DNA of 64,000 nt, from the NCBI RefSeq assembly GCF_004614195.1, contig NZ_SPUM01000061.1, positions 1-64,000 of the forward strand, in the 5' to 3' direction. The stretch comes from Massilia horti. Its GTDB lineage: Bacteria; Pseudomonadota; Gammaproteobacteria; Burkholderiales; Burkholderiaceae_D. Below are positions 53,592-62,547 of the stretch, in pieces; the stretch's first letter is position 1; each line of letters opens with the position of its first letter. The notes below the pieces were generated by a model. That model did not search any database. It worked only from the letters and a program-made list of their open reading frames with translations, and had not been told where the DNA came from. The translations under genes were made by a program, and so were the position numbers.

Positions 53592-54440
53592 TCAGTCGCC
53601 CGCCGTGAGGATCTGGCAGGCATTTTCAAATTCGGCTTCAGTTTCGGCGAACACGCGGCGCACCCGCGGCGCGTCCATCCTGAGGCTGTCCCAGGCATCC
53701 TGCGCGACCGGCGGCACCAGGGCGTCCGGTTCGCCGTCCAGGTCGAGCGCGTGCGCGATGACGTTCGCGACATGCACCACGCTCGGGATGTCGCCCAGGT
53801 CCGCGCGCTCGGGCGCATGATGATGGCCGATCGCGCGCTGGAACAGTTCCGGGAACTTCCAGTGCTGGGCCAGGGCTCGCCCGACCACGGCATGGTCCAG
53901 GCCAAGCACCTCGCGCTCGGCGCGCAGCAGCTCGCACTCGTTCTGGCGCTGGAAGGCCAGCGCCGCCGCGTACTGTTCGGGAAAGCGCGTCACCAACACC
54001 AGCCGGCCGATGTCGTGCAGCAGCCCCGCGACAAAAGCAAACTCCTGGTTGCAGCCGGCCTGCCGAGCCACGCTCTTCGCGCACAACGCGGTGCCAATCG
54101 CGTGGCGCCAGAACGCCGTGAAATCGAAGTGTTCGTTTTGCGCGCCACTGAACTGGCCGACGACGCCGGCCGCGGTCACCAGCGAGCGGACGCTGTCGAA
54201 ACCCAGCACGGTGATCGCCTGGTCGATCGTCTTGACCCGGCTTTGCAGGCCATAGAAGGATGAGTTGGCAAGGCGCAGCGTCTTGGCCGCGATCGCCTGG
54301 TCCTTCGATATCTGGGCTGCCAGTTCGGCCACGCTGACGTCGGCACGGTCGAACGTCTGGATCAGCTGCACCACGACGGTCGGCAGGGTTGGCAGGTCGC
54401 GCACCTTGGCCACTGCCTGCTCGAGGGGGACCGTATTCAT
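53592..54440 (-). CDS. HDOD-domain signalling protein
   Basis: A 282-residue HDOD-domain protein. The domain begins VRDLPTLPTVVVQLIQTFDR and contains LAAQISKDQAIAAKTLRLAN, an HD-like segment FVAGLLHDIGRLVLVTRFPE and HAVVGRALAQHWKFP. HDOD domains are non-enzymatic relatives of HD phosphohydrolases that serve as signalling scaffolds. It overlaps the small upstream gene by 4 bp. Confidence 0.9.
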   Translation of the reverse strand: MNTVPLEQAVAKVRDLPTLPTVVVQLIQTFDRADVSVAELAAQISKDQAIAAKTLRLANSSFYGLQSRVKTIDQAITVLGFDSVRSLVTAAGVVGQFSGAQNEHFDFTAFWRHAIGTALCAKSVARQAGCNQEFAFVAGLLHDIGRLVLVTRFPEQYAAALAFQRQNECELLRAEREVLGLDHAVVGRALAQHWKFPELFQRAIGHHHAPERADLGDIPSVVHVANVIAHALDLDGEPDALVPPVAQDAWDSLRMDAPRVRRVFAETEAEFENACQILTAGD

Positions 54441-54757
54441 TTCAACTGCTCCATCCGGTAAGCCGTGAGTTCCGCGCGCAGCGTCGCATTGGCGGCGCCG
54501 GAGTGTGGCTTTCGGAACAGGTGCGCCAGACGCGCGCTGACCCGCTCGCGTTCGGCGGCTAGCTGTTCCGGCGACAGTCCGTCTTCCTCGATGCGAATGC
54601 TCTCCACGCCGCGCCGGCGCAGCGCCTGCAACAGCGACTCGGACAGCGCCGCGCCCTGCGCCAGCAGCACGTTACCCAGGCGGTCGCGCACTTCGTCCGC
54701 CAACACCATGCCGGCGGCGGCATCGTCGAGCGCAACAAGCTTATAGCGGCTGATCAT
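54437..54757 (-). CDS. Small protein of a signalling operon, unknown function
   Basis: A 106-residue soluble protein. The N-terminal part (VALDDAAAGMVLADEVRDRL, then GNVLLAQGAALSESLLQALR) resembles the short segment that precedes HD-GYP domains in other proteins, but no catalytic domain follows. The gene overlaps both neighbours by 4 bp, so it is co-translated with the GGDEF-EAL and HDOD genes. It may be a detached regulatory module. Confidence 0.75.
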   Translation of the reverse strand: MISRYKLVALDDAAAGMVLADEVRDRLGNVLLAQGAALSESLLQALRRRGVESIRIEEDGLSPEQLAAERERVSARLAHLFRKPHSGAANATLRAELTAYRMEQLK

Positions 54758-57700
54758 GATGGGGTTCCTGGTTCCTGGTCCGGCGCTGCGGGGTTAAAAA
54801 TGATGAGCGTGCCACGCGCCCGGGTTCCCTTGCCCATGCCGTGGGCGGCAATCTCGTAGCGGCCGCCATGCACCGTCTGGACCAGCGGCCGGCCCTCCTC
54901 GAGCTGGGCCAACTCGGGCATGAAATACTCCACAGGGCTGCCGAGCAGCTGGCCATCGCTGCAAAACAGCGCTTGCGCCGCCACGTTGGCATACACCACC
55001 GCCTGTTCTTCGTCCAACCCGAGGATCGGCAAGGGAACGTGCTGCAGGGCCTCGTGCACGATCGCGAGCGAAATACCAGTCCGGCTGATCTGCTCCTGCT
55101 GCCGCCGCAGCACTTCCTCGAGCTGGCGGTTGGCCTGGGCCAGCCCCTGGTTGGCGGTGCGCACTTCGATGTCCAGGCGCCGGTTCTCGTCTGCCATCTC
55201 CTTGTTCCGGAACGCTTCCAAAATGTGGGCGCGCAACTGGGTGTCGTCCCAGGGCTTGGTCAGGAACTTGTAGATGGCGCCCTCGTTCACCGCATCGGTG
55301 ACGGACTGCAGCTCGGTGAAGCCCGACAGCACCATCCGCACCGTCTCCGGGTGCGAGTGCTTCACCGCGCGCAGGAACTCGACGCCGGTCATGCCCGGCA
55401 TGCGCTGGTCCGAGACGATCACGTCCACTTGCTCGGTCTGGAGCAGCGCCAGTCCCTCCTTGCCGCCCGGCGCCGTCAGGATGCGCAGGCCAGCGCCGCG
55501 CAACTGCCGTTTGAGGGCGGCCAGGATGTTCGGCTCGTCGTCCACCAGCAGCAGCGTGCGCTCGCGCTTGGGCATGCGCAGCAGGTTGGCCGGCAGCTTG
55601 CGCCCTTCGGCCAGCAGCGCGCCGAACGCCTGCGCGTCGAGCGGCTCGCAGTAGATCGCGCCCTGCACTTCATCGCACATGTTGGCGGCCAGCTGCGCGC
55701 ACTGGGACTCGGTGTCCACGCCCTCGGCGACGACGCGCATGCCCAGGTTGTGCGCCAGGGCGATGATCGCATCGGGAATCGCCGCGCCGGCGCCCTGGCG
55801 CGAGAGCGTGCGCACGAACGACTGGTCGATCTTGAGCGCGTCCAGCGGAAAACGCTTGAGCTGCGCCAGGCTGGAGTAGCCGGTGCCGAAATCGTCCACG
55901 GCAATGCGCACGCCCAGCGCGCGCAGGCCTTCGAGAACCTCGACCGCGCGCTCGACGTCCTGCATCATCATCCGCTCGGTCAACTCCAGCTCGAACTGGG
56001 TCGCCGGCAGCCCGGTTTGGTCCAGCACCCTGGTGACCTGCGCCAGCAAATCCGGCTCGTTGAACTGCTGCAGGCTGAGGTTCAACGCCAGCCGCAGCTC
56101 GCCATGGCCGGCCAGCTGCCACTGCCGCACCTGGGTGCACGCCGCGCGTAGCGCCCAGGCGCCGATCGGCAGCACCAGCCCGGTGTCCGCCGCCACCGGC
56201 ATGAAGCGTTCCGGATGCAACAGGCCCAGTTCCGGATGGTCCCAGCGCACGTCCGCCTCGACCCCGACCACGCGGCCACTCTGCAGGTCGACCTGCGCCT
56301 GGTAGTGCAGCACGAACTCGCGGCGCTCGACCGCCGCGCGCAGCTCGCGCTCGGTGCGCAGCCGCTGCTGGGCCTCGTGGTTCATCTCCGGGCGGTAGAA
56401 CTGGTAATTGTTTCGCCCGGCCTCCTTGGCGCGATGCATCGCCAGGTCCGCGCATTCGATCAGCGCCTCGGGATCGACACTGTCGTGCGGATAGCAGGCG
56501 ATGCCGGCACTCGCGTTGATGAAGCACTCGTTTCCGAACACGGTCACCGGGCGCGCGATCGCGTCCATCACGCGCTCGACGACGCCGATGGACAAGTGGC
56601 CAACGCCGCGGCCGGCCAGCACCAGCACGAACTCGTCGCCGCCCAGCCGGGCCACCGTGTCTTCCGTGCGTACCGCTGCGATAAGCCGCTGCGCGATCGT
56701 GCGCAGGAACTCGTCGCCGGCGCGGTACCCCAGGCTGTCGTTCACCAGCTTGAATCGATCCAGGCCGACGAACAGCACCCACAACCCGTACCCGTGGCGC
56801 GCCGCGGCCGCCATTTCCTGGCGCAGGCGCTCGGCCAGCAGCGTGCGGTTCGCAAGTCCAGTCAGGGCATCATGCGTCGCCTGGTGTTCCAGCTCGGCCT
56901 CGTAGCGCCGCTTCTCGGTGGCGTCATAATGGGCGACCACGTAATGGCTCACCGCGCCGGAGCCGTCGCGGCAGGGGGCGATATGCGCTTCGGACCACAG
57001 CTCGCTTCCGTCCTTGCGCCGGATACGGATCACGGCGCTGCCTGCACGCTGTTCGCGGACGTACTCGAGCAGCTGGTTTGCGCCGGGCTCGCGATCGGCG
57101 CGGCCCCACAACACATCCAGGCCGCGCCCAATCACCTCCTGTTCCGGATAGCCGGTCAGGCTCTGGAACGCCGGGTTGACGTATTCGATCACGCACCCGC
57201 CGCCCTCGGCGCGGGCGATGATGATCCCGTTGATGCAAGCTTCGATCGCCTGCAGCTGCAATTGCAGCGCACTGTTGGCCTGGGTCAGGGCGGCCGTGCG
57301 CTCCTTGACCAGCCGCGCCACCCCCCGTTCGCGGGCGCTGAGCGTCCCGACATAGGCCGCCGCCAGCACGCTGCCGCCGCTGCCCAGCAGCAGCATCAAC
57401 AACGAACCCAGATGCGAAAACAGCAGGTCCGGCTCGCCACTCACAACGACGTGCCAGCTGCGCCTGCCCACCTCGAACGATGTCGCCACGCGCAGCGGTG
57501 CGCCGCCCCACAGGCGCGCCAGCGTAGGCAAGCTGCGCGGCCCCAGCCGCCGGTGGTAGACCAGCGCCGCCGGATTGGCGTCGCCGGCCTGGTAGACCTC
57601 GACCCCGATATCGATGGCGGGATCGGGCCCGAGGCTGGGGCTGAGGAAGGTCTGCTCAGCCAGCGCGGCGCTGCCGATCGCGGCGATCGTGTAGCCTTCC

Positions 57701-58395
57701 ACCTGCTCGCATGCCGGGCGGTCGCGCGCGGCGTCGCGGCGGTAGACAGGCATGAGCAGCATGAACCCTGGCTGCATGCGCCCGCCCACCATCATCTGAT
57801 ACAGGCCGGTCATTGTCGCCTGCCCGGTGGCGCAGGCTTGCGCCGCTGCCTGTTCCTGCGCGGGACGGGTAGCGCCATCGAGACCGAGCAGCGGCTCGTT
57901 GTGGCCGGCGGCCACGGCGTAATCGACGACCCGGTAGACGCTGCGCTGCGGGGCCCGCACCAGCTTTCCGTCCACCAGCTCGCTCACCATGAAGCCGGGC
58001 TGCTCACGCTGGCGCTCACGCTCGAAGGCGGGCCGCTGCAACGCCAGGACCATGCGCTGGTACGCCAGCAACCGTATCTGCGGCATGTGTGCGAGAATCG
58101 GCTGCGTGAACGCCTCGAACTCGCTGCGGCGCAGGTCGGGCACCGCGGCGAACAGGCGGTTGACGCTTTCCAGTTGGTCCACGGCCTTATCCAGGCCTTC
58201 GCGCACTGCTCGAATCCGGGCGTCCGCCTCATGTTCGAATTCGACCTCGATGCTTTCCCGCTCCAACGACCGGACCGCGCCCGTCATCCCGGCGGTCGCA
58301 AGCAGGCAGGCCGCCAGCGTGATCAGGGCCGGGCGCTGGCCAAACCGGCCACGCGGGGCGCGCCCCGCGGCCCGCGCCAAGGACGAGCGCTTCAC
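54754..58395 (-). CDS. CHASE-PAS-GGDEF-EAL-REC-PAS hybrid signalling protein
   Basis: A 1213-residue inner-membrane protein. TM1 (about 23-42) and TM2 (about 320-345) flank a periplasmic CHASE-like sensor. A PAS domain follows (about 375-490), then GGDEF (residues 585-589, with I-site RxxD nine residues earlier). The EAL domain signature is Glu713-Ala-Asp (EAD); its other catalytic blocks are present (ELTERMM, VDDFGTGYSSLAQLK, EGVDTESQ). A receiver domain with Asp996 (IVSDQRMPGM), a coiled coil and a final PAS complete the protein. The start is GTG 58395, overlapping a small upstream frame as GTGA. It can plausibly make c-di-GMP; phosphodiesterase activity is uncertain. Confidence 0.9.
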   Translation of the reverse strand: MKRSSLARAAGRAPRGRFGQRPALITLAACLLATAGMTGAVRSLERESIEVEFEHEADARIRAVREGLDKAVDQLESVNRLFAAVPDLRRSEFEAFTQPILAHMPQIRLLAYQRMVLALQRPAFERERQREQPGFMVSELVDGKLVRAPQRSVYRVVDYAVAAGHNEPLLGLDGATRPAQEQAAAQACATGQATMTGLYQMMVGGRMQPGFMLLMPVYRRDAARDRPACEQVEGYTIAAIGSAALAEQTFLSPSLGPDPAIDIGVEVYQAGDANPAALVYHRRLGPRSLPTLARLWGGAPLRVATSFEVGRRSWHVVVSGEPDLLFSHLGSLLMLLLGSGGSVLAAAYVGTLSARERGVARLVKERTAALTQANSALQLQLQAIEACINGIIIARAEGGGCVIEYVNPAFQSLTGYPEQEVIGRGLDVLWGRADREPGANQLLEYVREQRAGSAVIRIRRKDGSELWSEAHIAPCRDGSGAVSHYVVAHYDATEKRRYEAELEHQATHDALTGLANRTLLAERLRQEMAAAARHGYGLWVLFVGLDRFKLVNDSLGYRAGDEFLRTIAQRLIAAVRTEDTVARLGGDEFVLVLAGRGVGHLSIGVVERVMDAIARPVTVFGNECFINASAGIACYPHDSVDPEALIECADLAMHRAKEAGRNNYQFYRPEMNHEAQQRLRTERELRAAVERREFVLHYQAQVDLQSGRVVGVEADVRWDHPELGLLHPERFMPVAADTGLVLPIGAWALRAACTQVRQWQLAGHGELRLALNLSLQQFNEPDLLAQVTRVLDQTGLPATQFELELTERMMMQDVERAVEVLEGLRALGVRIAVDDFGTGYSSLAQLKRFPLDALKIDQSFVRTLSRQGAGAAIPDAIIALAHNLGMRVVAEGVDTESQCAQLAANMCDEVQGAIYCEPLDAQAFGALLAEGRKLPANLLRMPKRERTLLLVDDEPNILAALKRQLRGAGLRILTAPGGKEGLALLQTEQVDVIVSDQRMPGMTGVEFLRAVKHSHPETVRMVLSGFTELQSVTDAVNEGAIYKFLTKPWDDTQLRAHILEAFRNKEMADENRRLDIEVRTANQGLAQANRQLEEVLRRQQEQISRTGISLAIVHEALQHVPLPILGLDEEQAVVYANVAAQALFCSDGQLLGSPVEYFMPELAQLEEGRPLVQTVHGGRYEIAAHGMGKGTRARGTLIIFNPAAPDQEPGTPS

Positions 58396-58538
58396 GCGCT
58401 TGCGGCGCCAGCCGACGCCGTCCTCAGGTTCGCGTAGCCGGTGCCGTAGTCGTCGGCCGGGCCTTGCCCGGATAACCTGGCGGCATCCGGTCGCCGCCCC
58501 AGCGTGGTCGCCCCGGACGCGCAAGCGGAGGGATTCAT
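58392..58538 (-). CDS. Possible small upstream protein coupled to the hybrid signalling gene
   Basis: A 48-residue frame (MNPSACASGATTLGRRPDAA to SAGAASA) ends in a TGA that overlaps the GTG start of the 1213-residue gene (GTGA). The Shine-Dalgarno is weak and no family is recognised. The overlap suggests translational coupling; it may be only a leader frame. Confidence 0.3.
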   Translation of the reverse strand: MNPSACASGATTLGRRPDAARLSGQGPADDYGTGYANLRTASAGAASA

Positions 58539-58830
58539 GGCGATCACTTCGGCAGGGGCGATGGCTTGGTTTGGGCGTGGGTATTGATTGCACATGGATC
58601 GGATCGTAACGGACCCTCGCGACCGGCGGCACAGTCGAGCCCGCAGGCGTTCGCGCCCGCGCAGGCACGCGTACGCGCACGAAAGCCCGCAAATGGCTGA
58701 TTTTGCTGCATTTTCCCATCGACAGGCGACAGCCGGACGAGGCCATCTGTCACAGATTCCAAGCTAGTCTGTCGCAAATTCAACGACACCTACGCCTGCC
58801 ATAATGTTGCGTGAAATCAACAGCAGTTAC

Positions 58831-59463
58831 TCAGGCGACCAGGCCGTTCTTGAGTGCGTAGCGGATCAGGGCCGCGTTCGAGTTCAGCCCCAGTTTGCCG
58901 AAGATGCGGTTGCGGTAAGTGTTGACGGAGCTGACGCTGATGCCCAGTTCCGCCGCGACCTGCTTGATCTGCAGGCCGGCGCCGATCAGCTCCAGGATTT
59001 CGTTTTCGCGCGCGGTCAGGCGCTCATGCGCCAAGGGCTCGCCGCCGCCCAGCATCCGGCGCGCCATTTGCTCGGCCAGGCGCGGGCCGATATAGGTCTC
59101 GCCGGCCGCAACTTGCCGCACCGCGCGCATCAGCTCTTCGGCCGCCATCGACTTGGTCACATAGCCGCCGGCGCCGGCGCGCAGTGCACGCACGGCGTAC
59201 TTGTCCTCGTCGTACGTGCTGAGCAGCACCACGCGCTGCTGCGGGAAGCGGTGCAGCAGCGCGGCCAGCCCTTCGAGCCCGTCGTAATCGGGCAAGTTGA
59301 TGTCAAGGACCACCACGTCCGGCGCGTGCTGGCCCACCAGGGCCAGCGCACTCGCGAGGTTGGCCGCTTCGCCCACGATCCGCACGTCTGGATGGGAACG
59401 GACGATCTTCTTCACTCCCAAGCGGATCAGTTCATGGTCATCCGCAATCACGATCCTGATCAT
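58831..59463 (-). CDS. LuxR/NarL-family response regulator (UvrY/GacA-like)
   Basis: A 210-residue DNA-binding response regulator. The receiver has IRIVIADDHELIRLGVKK, the phospho-acceptor in VVVLDINLPDYDG and Lys in GYVTKSMAAEEL. The HTH reads LTARENEILELIGAGLQIKQ, then SVSSVNTYRNRIFGKLGL. The ATG at 59463 has GGAGGAAAAGCTG upstream and touches the stop of a small frame. No cognate kinase is adjacent. Confidence 0.93.
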   Translation of the reverse strand: MIRIVIADDHELIRLGVKKIVRSHPDVRIVGEAANLASALALVGQHAPDVVVLDINLPDYDGLEGLAALLHRFPQQRVVLLSTYDEDKYAVRALRAGAGGYVTKSMAAEELMRAVRQVAAGETYIGPRLAEQMARRMLGGGEPLAHERLTARENEILELIGAGLQIKQVAAELGISVSSVNTYRNRIFGKLGLNSNAALIRYALKNGLVA

Positions 59464-59687
59464 CAGCTTTTCCTCCCCCCTGTGCCGCGCGGCCTGATCG
59501 CATCGCCGCTGGAGGAATTCTCGTCGCGCTGCGTGACGCCGGCGTCGAACAGCAGCGGCGCGCCGGAGCGCACCGGGCCTGAGAAAGGATGCCAGCCCGC
59601 CGCCGCGGGTGGCGGCCAGGGAATCACGTTAACGGCGCGTGCGTGGACGGCGCAGGCGGGGAATGCGTGAGGGTAATCGTGGAGCAT
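59463..59687 (-). CDS. Possible 74-residue protein upstream of the response regulator
   Basis: A frame of 74 codons (MLHDYPHAFPACAVHARAVN to GDAIRPRGTGGRKS) is preceded by GAGGA seven bases before the ATG, a good ribosome site. Its TGA overlaps the response regulator ATG by one base. The composition (Pro/Ala/Gly/Arg) does not resemble a folded domain. It may be a small protein or a translational leader. Confidence 0.4.
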   Translation of the reverse strand: MLHDYPHAFPACAVHARAVNVIPWPPPAAAGWHPFSGPVRSGAPLLFDAGVTQRDENSSSGDAIRPRGTGGRKS

Positions 59688-60046
59688 GCTTGGAGTCCTC
59701 TGAACGTCCGGCCTGATTGCAACCGAAAGGATTGTGACAGCAAATACATTCAACTCAACAATTAACGTATCCATCAGTGACACTGGCTCTATCCTATTCG
59801 GAGAGCCACCCCTTTAATGTCGCATTTTTTATGACATCGCGTCGCTTGCGTGTTGTCGGCGGGCCAGTTCTCGACGACACTGATCATGGCGCTCAGGTTC
59901 ACTCCATAAACTGATCCGTGCATTCGGCGCCGGGCCCGCCCGCGCGTGCGTGCGTGCCCGTGTCATCAAATTTGCGACAGGCACCAGTCCCGTGCGCGCG
60001 GTAAAATTGCCGTAAATCAATAGCTTGCCAACCGCGCCCCTCCCCA
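59688..60046. other. Divergent intergenic region
   Basis: 359 bp between the leftward small frame/response regulator and the rightward HDOD gene. It is more AT-rich than the flanks around 59705-59835, as expected for promoters, but no consensus promoter was identified. Confidence 0.35.
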
Positions 60047-61027
60047 ATGAGAAACTGGATTAATCGTTTACTAAATAATGCGGGCGGTGACACTGACCGC
60101 GCCGACGCCGGGGAGCCGCAAAGCGACACAACAGGGACTGGCGAGCAAGGCAAGGTTGACCCCGTCGAGGTCGACAAGGCGTTCTATCGCTGGCTGACCC
60201 AGTCGGCGGCCTATTATGCGCAAGGCGAGACCGAACAGCGCATCCTCGACGCAGTCACGGATCTCTCGGCCGCTCCCGGCGACGCGGCCGGCCTCGTCCC
60301 GCGCGTGCCAGACATGATTCCCCAACTGCTGCGCAGCTTGCGTGATGAAGACGCGTCCGCCATCGAACTGGCTCAACAGGTGTCGAAGGACGTGGTCCTG
60401 GTGGCCGAGGTGCTTCGCGAATCCAACAGTGCTTACTACCAGCCGGTCTCACCGATCAAGACTGTCGAAGCCGCCATCATGATGCTCGGGCACAACGGCC
60501 TTCGCGTGCTGCTCGCGCGCCTCGCCTTCCGGCCGATCATCCAGATGCAGCCCCATGGCTTTGCGCGCAAAGCCGCGCCGACCGTCTGGAGCCAGGCCGA
60601 AAAATGCGGACTCGCCGCAAGCCTGCTCGCGCCGGGCCTGACTGCCGACGTGTTCGAGTCCTACCTTGCGGGACTGATGCAGAACGTCGGGCTGATGGTC
60701 GCGTTCCGGCTGGCGGACCAGGTGTGCGAGGACGGGAAAATGCCCCGCTCCGCCGAGTTCGGCGGCCTGCTCTTCGCATCGAGCAGGCAGCTCTCCGCGG
60801 GCATCGCCCGTCACTGGGATTTCCCGGAATCGGTTGCCGACGCCATCGCGCAGGCGAACGCGCCCGGCGAGTCGAAGCTGGCGCAGGCGCTTGCCCTGGG
60901 CGATCGCATTTCCAAGCTGCGCCTTCTCATCGACAACTTCATGCTGTTGCCAGACCACGAGCTGGTCACCGAGGGCCTCGACGCGTTCCAGCGGCGCTGC
61001 CTCGGCAAGCTCAGCACTATCAACTGA
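60047..61027 (+). CDS. HDOD-domain protein
   Basis: A 326-residue soluble protein. A low-complexity N-terminus (residues 10-40) is followed by a helical region and an HDOD domain from about residue 85 (VPDMIPQLLRSLRDEDASAI, LAQQVSKDVVLVAEVLRESN, PIKTVEAAIMMLGHNGLRVL, and YLAGLMQNVGLMVAFRLADQ). The HD-type pair is absent in the last block (QN), as in many HDOD proteins. Monocistronic by position; function as a signalling scaffold is inferred. Confidence 0.88.
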   Translation: MRNWINRLLNNAGGDTDRADAGEPQSDTTGTGEQGKVDPVEVDKAFYRWLTQSAAYYAQGETEQRILDAVTDLSAAPGDAAGLVPRVPDMIPQLLRSLRDEDASAIELAQQVSKDVVLVAEVLRESNSAYYQPVSPIKTVEAAIMMLGHNGLRVLLARLAFRPIIQMQPHGFARKAAPTVWSQAEKCGLAASLLAPGLTADVFESYLAGLMQNVGLMVAFRLADQVCEDGKMPRSAEFGGLLFASSRQLSAGIARHWDFPESVADAIAQANAPGESKLAQALALGDRISKLRLLIDNFMLLPDHELVTEGLDAFQRRCLGKLSTIN

Positions 61028-61187
61028 CGCCGTTCACTCACGCCGCAGATCGCCACTAGCCCTGCCGCGCGCCGGCGCAATTGGCTCGCCATCTGAGCCG
61101 ATGAGCGAGCTATCGGACGGCGACGGCAGGCCGCACATCCCTGCGGCACAAAAAAACCACAGCCAGAATTTTCGTTCAATATTTTTA

Positions 61188-61215
61188 TTGACACGTTCAA
61201 AACCACTGTTATACT
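61188..61215 (+). promoter_or_regulatory. Near-consensus sigma-70 promoter of the GntR-ABC operon
   Basis: TTGACA (61188-61193), a 16-base spacer and TATACT (61210-61215) give one of the best sigma-70 promoters in the window. Transcription should begin near 61222, giving a short leader before the first ATG codons. Confidence 0.8.
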
Positions 61216-61226
61216 TCACTACAACA
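61207..61226. promoter_or_regulatory. Dyad operator overlapping the -10 box
   Basis: The 20 bases TGTTATACTTCACTACAACA form an inverted repeat with seven of ten pairs matching (TGTTnTAnTnnAnTAnAACA). It covers the -10 and the predicted start site, the expected place for autorepression by the GntR-family regulator encoded next. Confidence 0.55.
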
Positions 61227-61259
61227 CCACCTCATCACACCACCAACATGGAGGCAGGC

Positions 61260-61304
61260 ATGGATGACCTGGCCGCACCGTTAGCGAAGGAGGGCCGAAC
61301 ATGA
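61260..61304 (+). CDS. Short leader frame coupled to the GntR regulator gene
   Basis: A 14-codon frame (MDDLAAPLAKEGRT) starts 5 bases after GGAGG and ends in a TGA that overlaps the regulator's ATG (ATGA). An in-frame ATG at 61248 would give 18 residues but has no ribosome site. The regulator's own Shine-Dalgarno AAGGAGGG lies inside the frame. It may couple translation rather than make a functional peptide. Confidence 0.4.
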   Translation: MDDLAAPLAKEGRT

Positions 61305-61684
61305 CAATCGGCTGGAACGACAACACACCCATTTACCGCCAGCTCAAGGAGAGGGTGATCGGCATGATGCTCGACGGCGTGCTCAAGGCAGGCGACGCCC
61401 TGCCCTCCGTGCGCCAGGTGGCGGCCGAATACCAACTCAACCCGATTACCGTATCAAAAGCATACCAGGAACTGGTCGACGACAATCTCGTAGAAAAAAG
61501 AAGGGGTATCGGCATGTACGTCACTGAAGGAGCAAGCGAAAAACTGCTGGCGAGCGAACGCGAGCGCTTCATGCGCGAGGAATGGCCGGCCATGGTCGAA
61601 CGCATGCGCCGCCTCGGCCTGAACATCGAAGAGCTGCTGCGCGCCGCGCAGGCTGGCGACTCGACGCCGCGGGGTGCGGCATGA
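61301..61684 (+). CDS. YtrA-subfamily GntR transcriptional regulator
   Basis: A 127-residue regulator with only the winged HTH (residues 5-80: PIYRQLKERVIGMMLDGVLK, LPSVRQVAAEYQLNPITVSK, AYQELVDDNLVEKRRGIGMY) and a short helical dimerisation tail, typical of YtrA. YtrA-type regulators usually repress an adjacent ABC transporter operon. Its TGA overlaps the ABC ATPase start by 4 bp. Confidence 0.92.
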   Translation: MTIGWNDNTPIYRQLKERVIGMMLDGVLKAGDALPSVRQVAAEYQLNPITVSKAYQELVDDNLVEKRRGIGMYVTEGASEKLLASERERFMREEWPAMVERMRRLGLNIEELLRAAQAGDSTPRGAA

Positions 61685-62547
61685 GCACCGCCGTTTCCGC
61701 CAAGGACCTGACCAAGCGCTACGGCAAGCAGACCGCCGTGGATGGCATCAGCTTCGACATCCAGGCCGGGCGCATCGTCGGCCTGATCGGCCCCAACGGC
61801 TCGGGCAAGACCACCACCCTCAAGGCGGCGCTGGGCCTGATTCCATTTGACGGCGAACTGTCGGTGCTCGGCTTCGATCCGCGCACCCAGCGCGACGAAC
61901 TGATGAAGGAGGTTTCCTTCATCGCCGACGTGGCGATCCTGCCGCGCTGGCTGCGCGTGGGCGACGCGGTCGATTTCGTCGCCGGCATCCATCCGCGGTT
62001 CGACCGCGCCAAGGCCGAGCGCTACATCGCCAGCACCAAGCTCAAGCACTCGATGAAGGTCAAGCAGATGTCGAAAGGGATGATCGTGCAGCTGCACCTG
62101 GCGCTGGTGATGGCGATCGACGCCAAGCTGCTTGTGCTGGACGAGCCGACGCTGGGCCTGGACATCATCTACCGCAAGCAGTTTTACCAGAACCTGCTCG
62201 AAGACTACTTCGACGAGAACAAGACGATCGTGATCACGACACACCAGGTCGAGGAAGTCGAGCACATCCTGACCGACCTGATGTTCATCCGCGACGGCAA
62301 GATCGTGCTGTCGGCCTCGATGGAGGAAATCGGCGAGCGCTATATCGAGGTCATGGTGCCGGCCGACAAGGTCAATGCAGCGAACGCGCTGGCGCCGATC
62401 GACCAGCGTATGGTGTTCGGCAAGTCGGTGATGCTCTTCGATTCGGCCGCAGGCGTCTCGCGCGCCCAGCTTGCCGCCCTGGGCGAAACCCGCAACCCCA
62501 GTGTTGCAGACCTGTTCGTCGCAACCATGAAAGGAACCTACGCATGA
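61681..62547 (+). CDS. ABC transporter ATP-binding protein (YtrB/BcrA-like)
   Basis: A 288-residue ABC ATPase. Walker A is LIGPNGSGKTTTLKAALGL, the signature region reads VKQMSKGMIVQLHLALVMAI (SKGM in place of the usual SGGQ, as in YtrB/BcrA-type proteins), Walker B is KLLVLDEPTLGLD, and the switch His is in VITTHQVEEVE. It overlaps gntR upstream and the permease gene downstream by 4 bp each. Confidence 0.94.
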   Translation: MSTAVSAKDLTKRYGKQTAVDGISFDIQAGRIVGLIGPNGSGKTTTLKAALGLIPFDGELSVLGFDPRTQRDELMKEVSFIADVAILPRWLRVGDAVDFVAGIHPRFDRAKAERYIASTKLKHSMKVKQMSKGMIVQLHLALVMAIDAKLLVLDEPTLGLDIIYRKQFYQNLLEDYFDENKTIVITTHQVEEVEHILTDLMFIRDGKIVLSASMEEIGERYIEVMVPADKVNAANALAPIDQRMVFGKSVMLFDSAAGVSRAQLAALGETRNPSVADLFVATMKGTYA

